Below, in pieces: positions 1 to 5,072 of a stretch of 64,000 nucleotides of DNA (the first letter of the stretch is position 1; the number at the start of each line of letters is the position of its first letter). The notes under the pieces are model-generated. The model made no database searches. It had not been told where the DNA came from and was given only the letters and a program-made list of their open reading frames with translations. The stretch covers positions 1-64,000 of the forward strand of contig NZ_AKIW01000087.1 of assembly GCF_000282635.1 (NCBI RefSeq). Direction: 5' to 3'. The DNA is from Variovorax sp. CF313. GTDB taxonomy: Bacteria > Pseudomonadota > Gammaproteobacteria > Burkholderiales > Burkholderiaceae_C. The position numbers and the translations under genes are program-made.

Positions 1-291
1 AATATGTGTTGGGCGGACGCATACGGACAAGCGAAATTTGCAACGTGAAAACACCCGGACGTCGCCGTCTGGAAGACTTTCTCGAAGTTCTCTCAATAGC
101 CCATCCAGGTCATTCGGCAGAACTATCCCGACTTCCTCGAGGCCTTCAGGCGAGCGAGTCACATAGCTGCCCAGTAAGGAGCTTTGTGTCTCATCCACAT
201 GGTAGTCAATGACAAGCGCCATCCAGTCTGGCTCCAGAAGATGCGAGACCGAATCGAAAACTGCTTGAGGCAAGTGGGTTGGGTTCTTCAT
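1..291 (-). CDS. Hypothetical protein, 3' part beyond window; possible immunity-type protein
   Basis: Translating the minus strand from the ATG at 291 gives 97 open codons that run off the window edge, beginning MKNPTHLPQAVFDSVSHLL and containing LEPDWMALVIDYHVDE. I do not firmly recognise it. The pattern of a Trp-containing start, an acidic middle and LRELRES recalls DUF600/YezG-type immunity proteins, but this is a weak impression. It is the last visible member of the minus-strand small-gene array, and two tandem copies of the array's intergenic element lie 74-139 bp upstream of its start. The reading frame is certain. The function is not. Confidence 0.6.
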   Translation of the reverse strand, partial: MKNPTHLPQAVFDSVSHLLEPDWMALVIDYHVDETQSSLLGSYVTRSPEGLEEVGIVLPNDLDGLLRELRESLPDGDVRVFSRCKFRLSVCVRPTHI

Positions 292-364
292 TTCGCGCCA
301 CAAAGAAGTCAGTCTTAATCTAGCCTCGGGATGTCCGGTCTTGGCTGTGTTGCGCCAGCATGAC

Positions 365-430
365 GAACGGCCGGTAGTGGCCGCATTGTGCCGGCACGGC
401 GAACGGCCGGGTCTGGCCGGATTCTGCCGG
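365..430. repeat. Two tandem copies of the array boundary element
   Basis: Two 30 bp copies start at 365 and 401, a 36 bp period, and differ at only five positions. Both begin GAACGGCCGG and end in TGCCGG. They are the best-matched pair of the element that separates the minus-strand genes from here to 3,398. The shared core on the plus strand is roughly TGGCCGNATNNTGCC. The rest of 292-542 shows no convincing gene. Confidence 0.75.
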
Positions 431-542
431 AGGTCGCGATGGTCTGTCAGGGCGCCCAAAGCGACCAGGGGCCTTCTTAATCACGTTGACGGTTAGTGAG
501 CGCTCGAGGTCATGTGGACATCATCTCTGTGCGGCGTACTGC

Positions 543-929
543 TTACCTCATCGAGCAGAGCACCTTCTCGACAGTTTGCAAGACAGATTGGGGAACAACG
601 GGGCGGCTCGGCTTGTCGCTGAAGTCGAGCATGTCTAGAGGCAGGCCAGTGCCCATCTTCTCCGTCATGATTACCAAGTATTGCATCGCAAGGGTGTCCT
701 GCTTACAGTCAAAGTCCATGAAGACCTTATCGGACCAGTACGGCTTACCGTTGTATGACTGGACGGCCATGTGCTCACGCAGAGTCCAGGCCGAGACATG
801 GCTACCTTTACTTTTGACCGAAGCCTTGTCGATGTAGACGGTGTGGTCGGCGCCCGTGGCGACGTGGGTCCATTCCGCGTGAGCCACGCTGCACATCACA
901 ACGCCCAGCACAAGAAGCAGTTTTTTCAT
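543..929 (-). CDS. Exported surface-adhesin E-like small protein
   Basis: A 128-residue protein with a clear signal peptide (MKKLLLVLGVVMCSVAHA, residues 1-18) followed by AEWTHVATGADHTVYID. The signal sequence fixes the ATG at 929; upstream in-frame codons run into the boundary element. The layout (EW near the N-terminus, a YID segment, a central WTLREH, a DFDC motif and a late Cys) resembles the surface-adhesin protein E (Adhesin_E) family of small periplasmic or surface proteins. Cys residues at DFDCK and VLCSMR could form a disulfide. A boundary element lies about 43 bp upstream. The family call is from recall of the pattern, not a search. Confidence 0.6.
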   Translation of the reverse strand: MKKLLLVLGVVMCSVAHAEWTHVATGADHTVYIDKASVKSKGSHVSAWTLREHMAVQSYNGKPYWSDKVFMDFDCKQDTLAMQYLVIMTEKMGTGLPLDMLDFSDKPSRPVVPQSVLQTVEKVLCSMR

Positions 930-971
930 TGATGGTTTTGGGTCATGAGCGTTGAAACTGAGGGGCGCGGT

Positions 972-999
972 GAAGGTCGGCTTCCGGCCGCATTCTGCC
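972..999. repeat. Array boundary element, copy upstream of 543-929
   Basis: This 28 bp copy (GAAGGTCGGCTTCCGGCCGC and on) sits between the stop of the gene at 1006-1167 and the start of the gene at 543-929. Its core CGGCCGCATTCTGCC matches the other copies. Confidence 0.7.
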
Positions 1000-1005
1000 T
1001 TCGCC

Positions 1006-1167
1006 CTACCGCGCCGCAACGAGGCAGCGCGCTTGGTCGTGGTCCCACGCTCCTCCGCGGTCCAAGCACTTGTCTATCGACACCTCTCGTGCAAGCCAGA
1101 TTCCGGCGGCTGCGACGGCGGCCACAATAAGCAACAAGGCGATTCCGAAGCGAAGCCGGGTGGTCAT
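1006..1167 (-). CDS. Small single-span membrane protein, 53 aa
   Basis: A short frame from ATG at 1167 to TAG at 1006. It opens MTTRLRFGIALLLIVAAVAA, one hydrophobic segment (about residues 7-25), then IDKCLDRGGAWDHDQARC. A membrane anchor followed by a CLDxGGxW...C motif is common in small exported or anchored proteins of proteobacteria, and the two cysteines may pair. Boundary elements lie directly on both sides (972-999 and 1171-1197), so it fits the one-gene-per-unit structure of the array, which supports its being real despite its size. Function unknown. Confidence 0.6.
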   Translation of the reverse strand: MTTRLRFGIALLLIVAAVAAAGIWLAREVSIDKCLDRGGAWDHDQARCLVAAR

Positions 1168-1170
1168 GGG

Positions 1171-1197
1171 GAAGGTCTGCTCCTAGCCGTCTGCTGC
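1171..1197. repeat. Array boundary element, diverged copy
   Basis: Starts GAAGGTCTGCTCCTAGCCG, aligning to the copy at 972 with a handful of substitutions. It lies 4 bp upstream of the start of the 53-residue gene and 12 bp beyond the stop of the gene at 1209-1598. Confidence 0.55.
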
Positions 1198-1208
1198 TTA
1201 AACGGTTT

Positions 1209-1598
1209 TCACTCGACGCCGAGCGACTCGAGCACCTGCCCGCACTCCTTCTGAACCACGACCGCAGGCGAGCGATTGAGCTTGTCGACCGTCAGTCGGA
1301 CAACGCTGTCGTAGTCGACACCTTGGCTCTTGCCCACAGCTTCTAGTGCCGTAGGGCCTCGCTCAAGTTGTGCTGCCCGACGTGTTTGCCATTTCGCAAA
1401 AGCGGGCGCAAACCTTTGCGCGAATCCCGGAAACCGATCCGAACAGACCGCCGAAGCTTCCCTCATTACAAGATAGTCAAGAAATACTCCGCCGTCAGCG
1501 AACTGCGTAGTTGCCGAATATCCGCTGCCGCTGATGACGAGCGCGCTCAGCGCCAGGACGCGCTTGACGTTTGCGAAGACTTTGTTCTTGGGAAGCAT
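1209..1598 (-). CDS. Exported hypothetical protein, 129 aa
   Basis: The ATG at 1598 gives MLPKNKVFANVKRVLALSA, followed by a hydrophobic stretch to SGYSA, which reads as a Sec signal peptide of about 29 residues. The mature part carries two cysteines (AVCSDRF and KECGQV) and is otherwise helical and charged. I do not recognise a family. The start codon lies 5 bp from a boundary element, as expected for this array, and another element follows its stop. Confidence 0.6.
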   Translation of the reverse strand: MLPKNKVFANVKRVLALSALVISGSGYSATTQFADGGVFLDYLVMREASAVCSDRFPGFAQRFAPAFAKWQTRRAAQLERGPTALEAVGKSQGVDYDSVVRLTVDKLNRSPAVVVQKECGQVLESLGVE

Positions 1599-1602
1599 GA
1601 TC

Positions 1603-1630
1603 GAAAGACTGGTCTTGGCCGATTTCGGGC
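1603..1630. repeat. Array boundary element
   Basis: A 28 bp copy (GAAAGACTGGTCTTGGCCG and on) placed exactly between two genes: it starts 5 bp upstream of one ATG and touches the stop codon of the next gene at 1630. Confidence 0.7.
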
Positions 1631-1923
1631 TACGGCGTTCTCATCGCCATTACGCCCGCCACTACCTCCTCAAACACGCGGACGGACCGCACTTGCCCGT
1701 CATATTGATTCACACGGGTCTCCGTGAGCACCACCGCGTCCGTGGGCTGGTCCTTCGCGATGTACAGCTCGAAGACAACCTCGTCGTCCTCCCAGTGCGT
1801 TCCAAGCGTGAGCGCGACATCGTCGGGAATGGGCCCGAACGGCTCAAGCGCAGTTCGGGTTGCAAGCCGAGCCGCCTCCTGCAGGGTAGCCAACGGGATT
1901 TTTTGCGGTCTGGTGCTCGCCAT
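1630..1923 (-). CDS. Hypothetical protein, 97 aa
   Basis: Translated from the ATG at 1923 (MASTRPQKIPLATLQEAARL). An in-frame ATG further upstream (1977) would read through the boundary element, so the internal Met is preferred. It is predicted cytosolic, with no signal peptide. It has an acidic central part (HWEDDEVVFELYIAKDQ) that looks like beta strands of a small alpha/beta protein. No family recognised. It belongs to the one-direction array. Confidence 0.55.
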   Translation of the reverse strand: MASTRPQKIPLATLQEAARLATRTALEPFGPIPDDVALTLGTHWEDDEVVFELYIAKDQPTDAVVLTETRVNQYDGQVRSVRVFEEVVAGVMAMRTP

Positions 1924-1947
1924 ATGGTCAGATTCTGCCGCACCGGC

Positions 1948-1975
1948 GAGTGACTGGTTTTGGCCGCATCCTGCC
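1948..1975. repeat. Array boundary element
   Basis: The copy reads GAGTGACTGGTTTTGGCCGC and on to CTGCC. A partial second copy (GGTCAGATTCTGCCG, 1926-1940) lies beside it. It is 25 bp upstream of the ATG at 1923. Confidence 0.75.
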
Positions 1976-2014
1976 ACACCTATGCCGCTGCTACCGGGAG
2001 GCCCAAACGACGAA

Positions 2015-2269
2015 CTAGCTGATGTACCCGGCTTCTCTCAGATAGTGCGCAATCAGGGCATCTAGGTCCTCGTCCGAAACCTCAAACCCACTGTCCAGAC
2101 TCGACCAACGGCGGATGGCGATGAAGGCGCCTGGACTAATGTTCGGGTACTCAAGCCCGACGATGCGGTCTAGCGCCCGAGCGTCGAGGGAGCCGTCGGC
2201 TTCCATCAATGACTTGAAGAGCGCCGAGGCAGGTCTTCCGGATACGAGAGACTCCAACATCTGCATCAA
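2015..2269 (-). CDS. Hypothetical protein, 84 aa
   Basis: Reads MMQMLESLVSGRPASALFK from ATG at 2269 and ends DALIAHYLREAGYIS. Small, soluble and probably helical. The two adjacent start Mets leave the exact start open by one or three codons. No family recognised. It is flanked by boundary elements (1948-1975 and 2332-2361), which supports treating it as a unit of the array. Confidence 0.55.
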   Translation of the reverse strand: MMQMLESLVSGRPASALFKSLMEADGSLDARALDRIVGLEYPNISPGAFIAIRRWSSLDSGFEVSDEDLDALIAHYLREAGYIS

Positions 2270-2331
2270 CCTCAGAGAAAAGGGGCGAACAGCGCGGTCA
2301 CTTCAAGGGGCCGTCGTTGGAAGGCAGACGC

Positions 2332-2361
2332 GAGTGACCGCTCCTGGCCGGCTTGTGCCGG
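2332..2361. repeat. Array boundary element
   Basis: A 30 bp copy (GAGTGACCGCTCCTGGCCGG and on to GTGCCGG) between the genes at 2015-2269 and 2395-2985. Confidence 0.7.
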
Positions 2362-2394
2362 CGGTCACACTCCTCTGGTGGGGGCGCCCCTAGT

Positions 2395-2985
2395 TCAAGC
2401 CTCGATTCTTCCATCTCTGTTCCAGTCCAGCACGTCCGTTTGGCTGTCCTCCCACACGGTCTGCAGTCTTTCGTAGCCATAGCTTGAAACAATGCGGCGT
2501 TCGGATTCGGAAATTGGGACCGCCAGCAGAGGATGGATGAGGAACTCGCCGACTGTAGCCTTGGTCATACGTGAGTCAGTCCACTGATACGGCGGGATGA
2601 AAAGCACATGGGGCAACGTCGTCTCTGGTAGGTAGAAGGTCACCATCTCCTCAAACACGACACCCGGCGACGGCCGCCACTTGTTCTTGAGAACATAGAA
2701 GGCGATGGTCGCCAACACGTTTGCGTCGTGCTGAGCGCGACCACGATGGTCCAACAATATCTCTGTACGCAGCTCCTTGTCAGCAATCGCGCTGATATTT
2801 ACATCCATCAGCCCAACGGTCGACAGCAGCGTTCCTTCTGTGTCGGTGCTGTTGAAGATGAGAATTGAGTGACCCTTGGTGTCGTCGTGATAGTTCGTCA
2901 CGGACCACTGTCCAGCGGTCGAATCCTGCAGATGGGAGACCCATGCTTTGTAGCGGGATGGTGGGGCAACGTCATTGGTCAAGCT
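2395..2985 (-). CDS. SUFU (suppressor of fused)-like protein, likely immunity type
   Basis: About 196 residues. The only upstream ATG (3036) lies inside a boundary element. A TTG at 2985 preceded by GGAG at 8 bp is the better start. The body has the suppressor-of-fused fold signature: a hydrophobic strand and STVGLMD, then TEILLDHRG, a central FEEMVTFY, LFIPPYQW, then FLIHPLLAVPISESE and a C-terminal DVLDWNRDGRIEA. In bacteria such proteins are often immunity partners in polymorphic toxin systems. No toxin gene is adjacent here. The family call is by motif recall; the immunity role is inference. Confidence 0.6.
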   Translation of the reverse strand, partial: SLTNDVAPPSRYKAWVSHLQDSTAGQWSVTNYHDDTKGHSILIFNSTDTEGTLLSTVGLMDVNISAIADKELRTEILLDHRGRAQHDANVLATIAFYVLKNKWRPSPGVVFEEMVTFYLPETTLPHVLFIPPYQWTDSRMTKATVGEFLIHPLLAVPISESERRIVSSYGYERLQTVWEDSQTDVLDWNRDGRIEA

Positions 2986-3010
2986 AACTGCTCCAGCGGT
3001 TGAATGACGA

Positions 3011-3040
3011 GAGTGAAAGACCGGTTGTGGCCGCATCCGG
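3011..3040. repeat. Array boundary element
   Basis: The copy begins GAGTGAAAGACCGGTTGTGG and continues CCGCATCCGG. It contains the spurious upstream ATG of the SUFU-like gene and follows the stop of the gene at 3082-3369. Confidence 0.75.
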
Positions 3041-3081
3041 CTTCATTCCTCTGCGGGCCAAGCCCTGCTCGCCGGGACGGT

Positions 3082-3369
3082 TTAGGCCCTTGAGCGCGCA
3101 TCATGCCAAAGTGCATCGATAAGTGCAGCCGAAGCGGTGTCGCCGTCAACTGCGAGGCGGTGAGGCATCTTGGCGTTAATGTCGTTGAATAGCGCTTCGG
3201 CTCCTGCTGTCCAAAGTCCAAACTCTCCTCTGAGCTGGTGGCCGAGCGTCATATGCAGTCGCCAACCGGCTTCAGCTAGCGAAAGGGTTCGAAGCGCGTC
3301 CTTGTCATCGGCGGACACGAGCGTCCGAGCCTTGGAGACAGCCTCTTCAAGCGTTGTTGGTGGGGTCAT
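3082..3369 (-). CDS. DUF6794-like protein, 95 aa
   Basis: From the ATG at 3369 (MTPPTTLEEAVSKARTLVS) the protein shows the pattern TLEEAV...LSxxDK...L....LHMTLGHQLRGEFGLWT...L..DI.........D.AS..LIDALWHDA. This matches what I recall of DUF6794, a small family often found in accessory regions beside immunity-type genes. The start is fixed by the boundary element ending 2 bp upstream at 3371. This is the most upstream gene of the array. No biochemical role is known to me. Confidence 0.6.
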   Translation of the reverse strand: MTPPTTLEEAVSKARTLVSADDKDALRTLSLAEAGWRLHMTLGHQLRGEFGLWTAGAEALFNDINAKMPHRLAVDGDTASAALIDALWHDARSRA

Positions 3370-3370
3370 T

Positions 3371-3398
3371 TGTAGGTCGGCTTTTGGCCGATAGTACC
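3371..3398. repeat. Array boundary element, outermost copy
   Basis: Reads TGTAGGTCGGCTTTTGGCCG and on. It is the most upstream copy (in the direction of transcription) and abuts the start codon at 3369. No further copy is visible between here and 4,140. Confidence 0.65.
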
Positions 3399-3544
3399 TA
3401 TTCGCGCGAGTCCGTCGAATGTCGGCATCCGCTGCGTTGCAGCCCTTCACGGGCGACGACAGACTCCTCGACGAGTGCCAAGGCTGCACATATTTAGCGC
3501 CTATAGGCTATTTCGACGGCCCCAGTTTGGCGGGCGGTATTTCC

Positions 3545-3572
3545 TATCCTGATAAGAAGGATTATCACGATA
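3545..3572. other. Candidate XerCD (dif-like) recombination site
   Basis: A 28 bp element of two 11 bp arms around a 6 bp centre: TATCCTGATAA, GAAGGA, TTATCACGATA. The arms are inverted repeats with one mismatch. The inner ends ATAA and TTAT and the 11-6-11 spacing are those of XerC/XerD sites. It lies past the stop of the MarR gene and 176 bp upstream of the first array gene, so it is not an obvious promoter operator of the former. The outer arm bases do not match chromosomal dif well, so a regulator-binding palindrome remains possible. Confidence 0.3.
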
Positions 3573-3609
3573 GCTGTATTTGCCCGCCGGGTTGAGAAAA
3601 TCCACAAGC

Positions 3610-4140
3610 CTAAGGCCGTCTGCGTACTCGGCTTAGTCGGCCGGTACGAATTGCCTCCTCGATGCTTCTTGTGCTCTCCGGATTGCAGACTTTTCCAACA
3701 CGCACGAGTTGTTGAAAGAGATGCCTCGTGCCTTGTTCCGCCCGGACTGAAACGATAGGCATAAGCGATTCGTCTATGGCCGCGAGAACCTGCGCGAAGC
3801 GCTCGGCCTGCTCCAGGCCTGCAGGTGTCAGTGAGTACCGTCGGTGGCGTTTATCGATCGGCGCCGTACTCGCGCCATCGTTGGTTAGTGTTGCCGGCAG
3901 CAGATGGCCGCTGTCCACCAGTGCTTTGATGTCCTTCAAGGCGCGCGACGGTTCCCACATCAGCGCGGCACTGATCTGAGCTGGGAATGCGGTGGGAGGG
4001 TGTCGCGTGAATTGATGGAGCACTTGAAGCTTCGAAGCGCTGAGGGCGCCGATCTCGGCTCCTCGGATCAAGCTGCGTACCGATTCGCCGATCGCCAGCA
4101 GGCGAGCACTCAAGGGCTCTGTAGAGCGACGCTTCTGCAT
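3610..4140 (-). CDS. MarR-family transcriptional regulator
   Basis: A 176-residue protein. The ATG at 4140 has a perfect AGGAGG (4152-4157) 11 bp upstream, so the longer N-terminal extension in the same frame is rejected. Residues of about 40-120 form a winged helix: SKLQVLHQF, a recognition-helix region EPSRALKDIKALVDSGHL, and the typical wing plus strand DKRHRRYSLTPAGLEQAE. MarR proteins bind palindromic operators as dimers and usually repress themselves and a neighbour. An AT-rich palindrome lies at 4205-4221 in its upstream region. The ligand and the target gene cannot be told from sequence. Confidence 0.75.
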   Translation of the reverse strand: MQKRRSTEPLSARLLAIGESVRSLIRGAEIGALSASKLQVLHQFTRHPPTAFPAQISAALMWEPSRALKDIKALVDSGHLLPATLTNDGASTAPIDKRHRRYSLTPAGLEQAERFAQVLAAIDESLMPIVSVRAEQGTRHLFQQLVRVGKVCNPESTRSIEEAIRTGRLSRVRRRP

Positions 4141-4204
4141 GGTTGAGCCAACCTCCTGCACGGTGCCGTCCCGATCCGGTGCGACCAGGCACGACCAGTC
4201 ACAA

Positions 4205-4221
4205 CAAATTAACACAATTTG
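4205..4221. promoter_or_regulatory. Operator-like palindrome, probably for the MarR protein
   Basis: A perfect inverted repeat CAAATT-AACAC-AATTTG in the 294 bp between the MarR gene and the HTH gene at 4435. It is 65 bp upstream of the MarR start, a usual place for an autoregulatory site. The rest of 4141-4434 holds no gene I can support. Confidence 0.4.
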
Positions 4222-4434
4222 ATTTTTGCTGAAGTTTCCGTGATCGGGGAGTGTTGAGGGCGACTCTTCAGTCGCTGCTTTGCAGGTAAGCAGGGGGACG
4301 CGATCCCCTATGCCTGCGCGCGTGTTGCCGCGGAAAAAAGGACCACGCTCATGTCGTATGCATTGCGCGAAGCACTACTAGCACGGAGCAATTCCCGCAC
4401 TTGTCAAGGCGAATTCGGGTCCCCATGATGAGGC

Positions 4435-4782
4435 ATGCATTCACCACAACCTGGGCCCGGGTCGACAGCTACGACTCGTGCAGTCGACCAAGAAACGGGC
4501 TTCGAGTTGGTGGCTCGCCATCTGCTTGAGGTTCATGGTCCTTTGCTGAGTGTTGAAGCGCTCGCCCAGGTGCTCCGATATCCCTCGAAGGGGGCATTGG
4601 AGAGGAGTCTTCAGCGAGGCCATTTACCGCTCCCTCTGGTTCGGGTCCCACACCGCAGAGGAAGCTTCGCGTTGGCGACGGAGGTCGCCCGGTTTTTGAT
4701 GTCTTTGGAGAGTTCGCGCCCGACTGAGAGCGATTTCGTCGAGGTCTTGGAGGGCGAGAAAGGAGCGCAAGGAACCAGTTGA
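4435..4782 (+). CDS. Small helix-turn-helix protein upstream of the transposition operon
   Basis: 115 residues from an ATG at 4435. Residues of about 27-88 look like an excisionase/AlpA-type HTH: LLSVEALAQVLRYPSKGAL, then RGHLPLPLVRVP and a basic wing leading to EVARFLM. The N- and C-terminal parts are low-complexity and probably disordered. It is transcribed toward the TnsAB-TnsC-TniQ genes with a 290 bp gap. It could be a repressor of the transposition operon or an accessory DNA-binding factor. No family assignment is certain. Confidence 0.5.
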   Translation: MHSPQPGPGSTATTRAVDQETGFELVARHLLEVHGPLLSVEALAQVLRYPSKGALERSLQRGHLPLPLVRVPHRRGSFALATEVARFLMSLESSRPTESDFVEVLEGEKGAQGTS

Positions 4783-4811
4783 TCGAGGTAGCACATCCCC
4801 GAAAGCAGTAA

Positions 4812-4843
4812 ACCCTCGCGAAGGCGGCAACCTAAGCGAGGGT
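4812..4843. repeat. Inverted repeat between HTH gene and transposase gene
   Basis: Perfect 8 bp arms ACCCTCGC and GCGAGGGT with a 16 bp loop, 29 bp after the HTH gene stop. It has no T-run, so it is either a weak terminator or a protein-binding site controlling the transposition operon. Apart from this, 4783-5072 holds nothing I can support. Confidence 0.35.
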
Positions 4844-5072
4844 CTCGGTGTCTGCGTTCCCAACTGGACTTACAGATACTCTACTGCGTTCTGCCTCAGA
4901 CTTCAAGCCGTCATGAGGGGGGAGTGGCTTTGTCTTGCTCTTGTCGGGCTCTGTCGCTTCCTGTCGCGAAGAGATGGCCTTTGGTCGTCGTTTCGAGGCC
5001 GCAAGCAGCTGAGTCCGTCTGGTTCTTTGCGCATTGGAGCCCGCGAGGGCACTTTGATGCGACGAGGAAACC

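Noticed and set aside
2-16. ATATG followed by TGTTGGG at the very start of the window, resembling a left transposon end with a target duplication.
   Set aside because: The five bases do not equal those after 10483, the match to the right end stops after TGTTG, and the stretch lies inside an open coding frame.
365-430. A short CRISPR array, because of two 30 bp repeats 36 bp apart.
   Set aside because: The spacing leaves only 6 bp between copies, there are just two, and the same element recurs singly between genes downstream.
1-3398. Classification of the small-gene array as a bona fide integron.
   Set aside because: No integron integrase, attI, or paired GTTRRRY/RYYYAAC core sites were found. 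The repeated element is too short to be attC. Cassette-like organisation is kept as a finding, but not the name.
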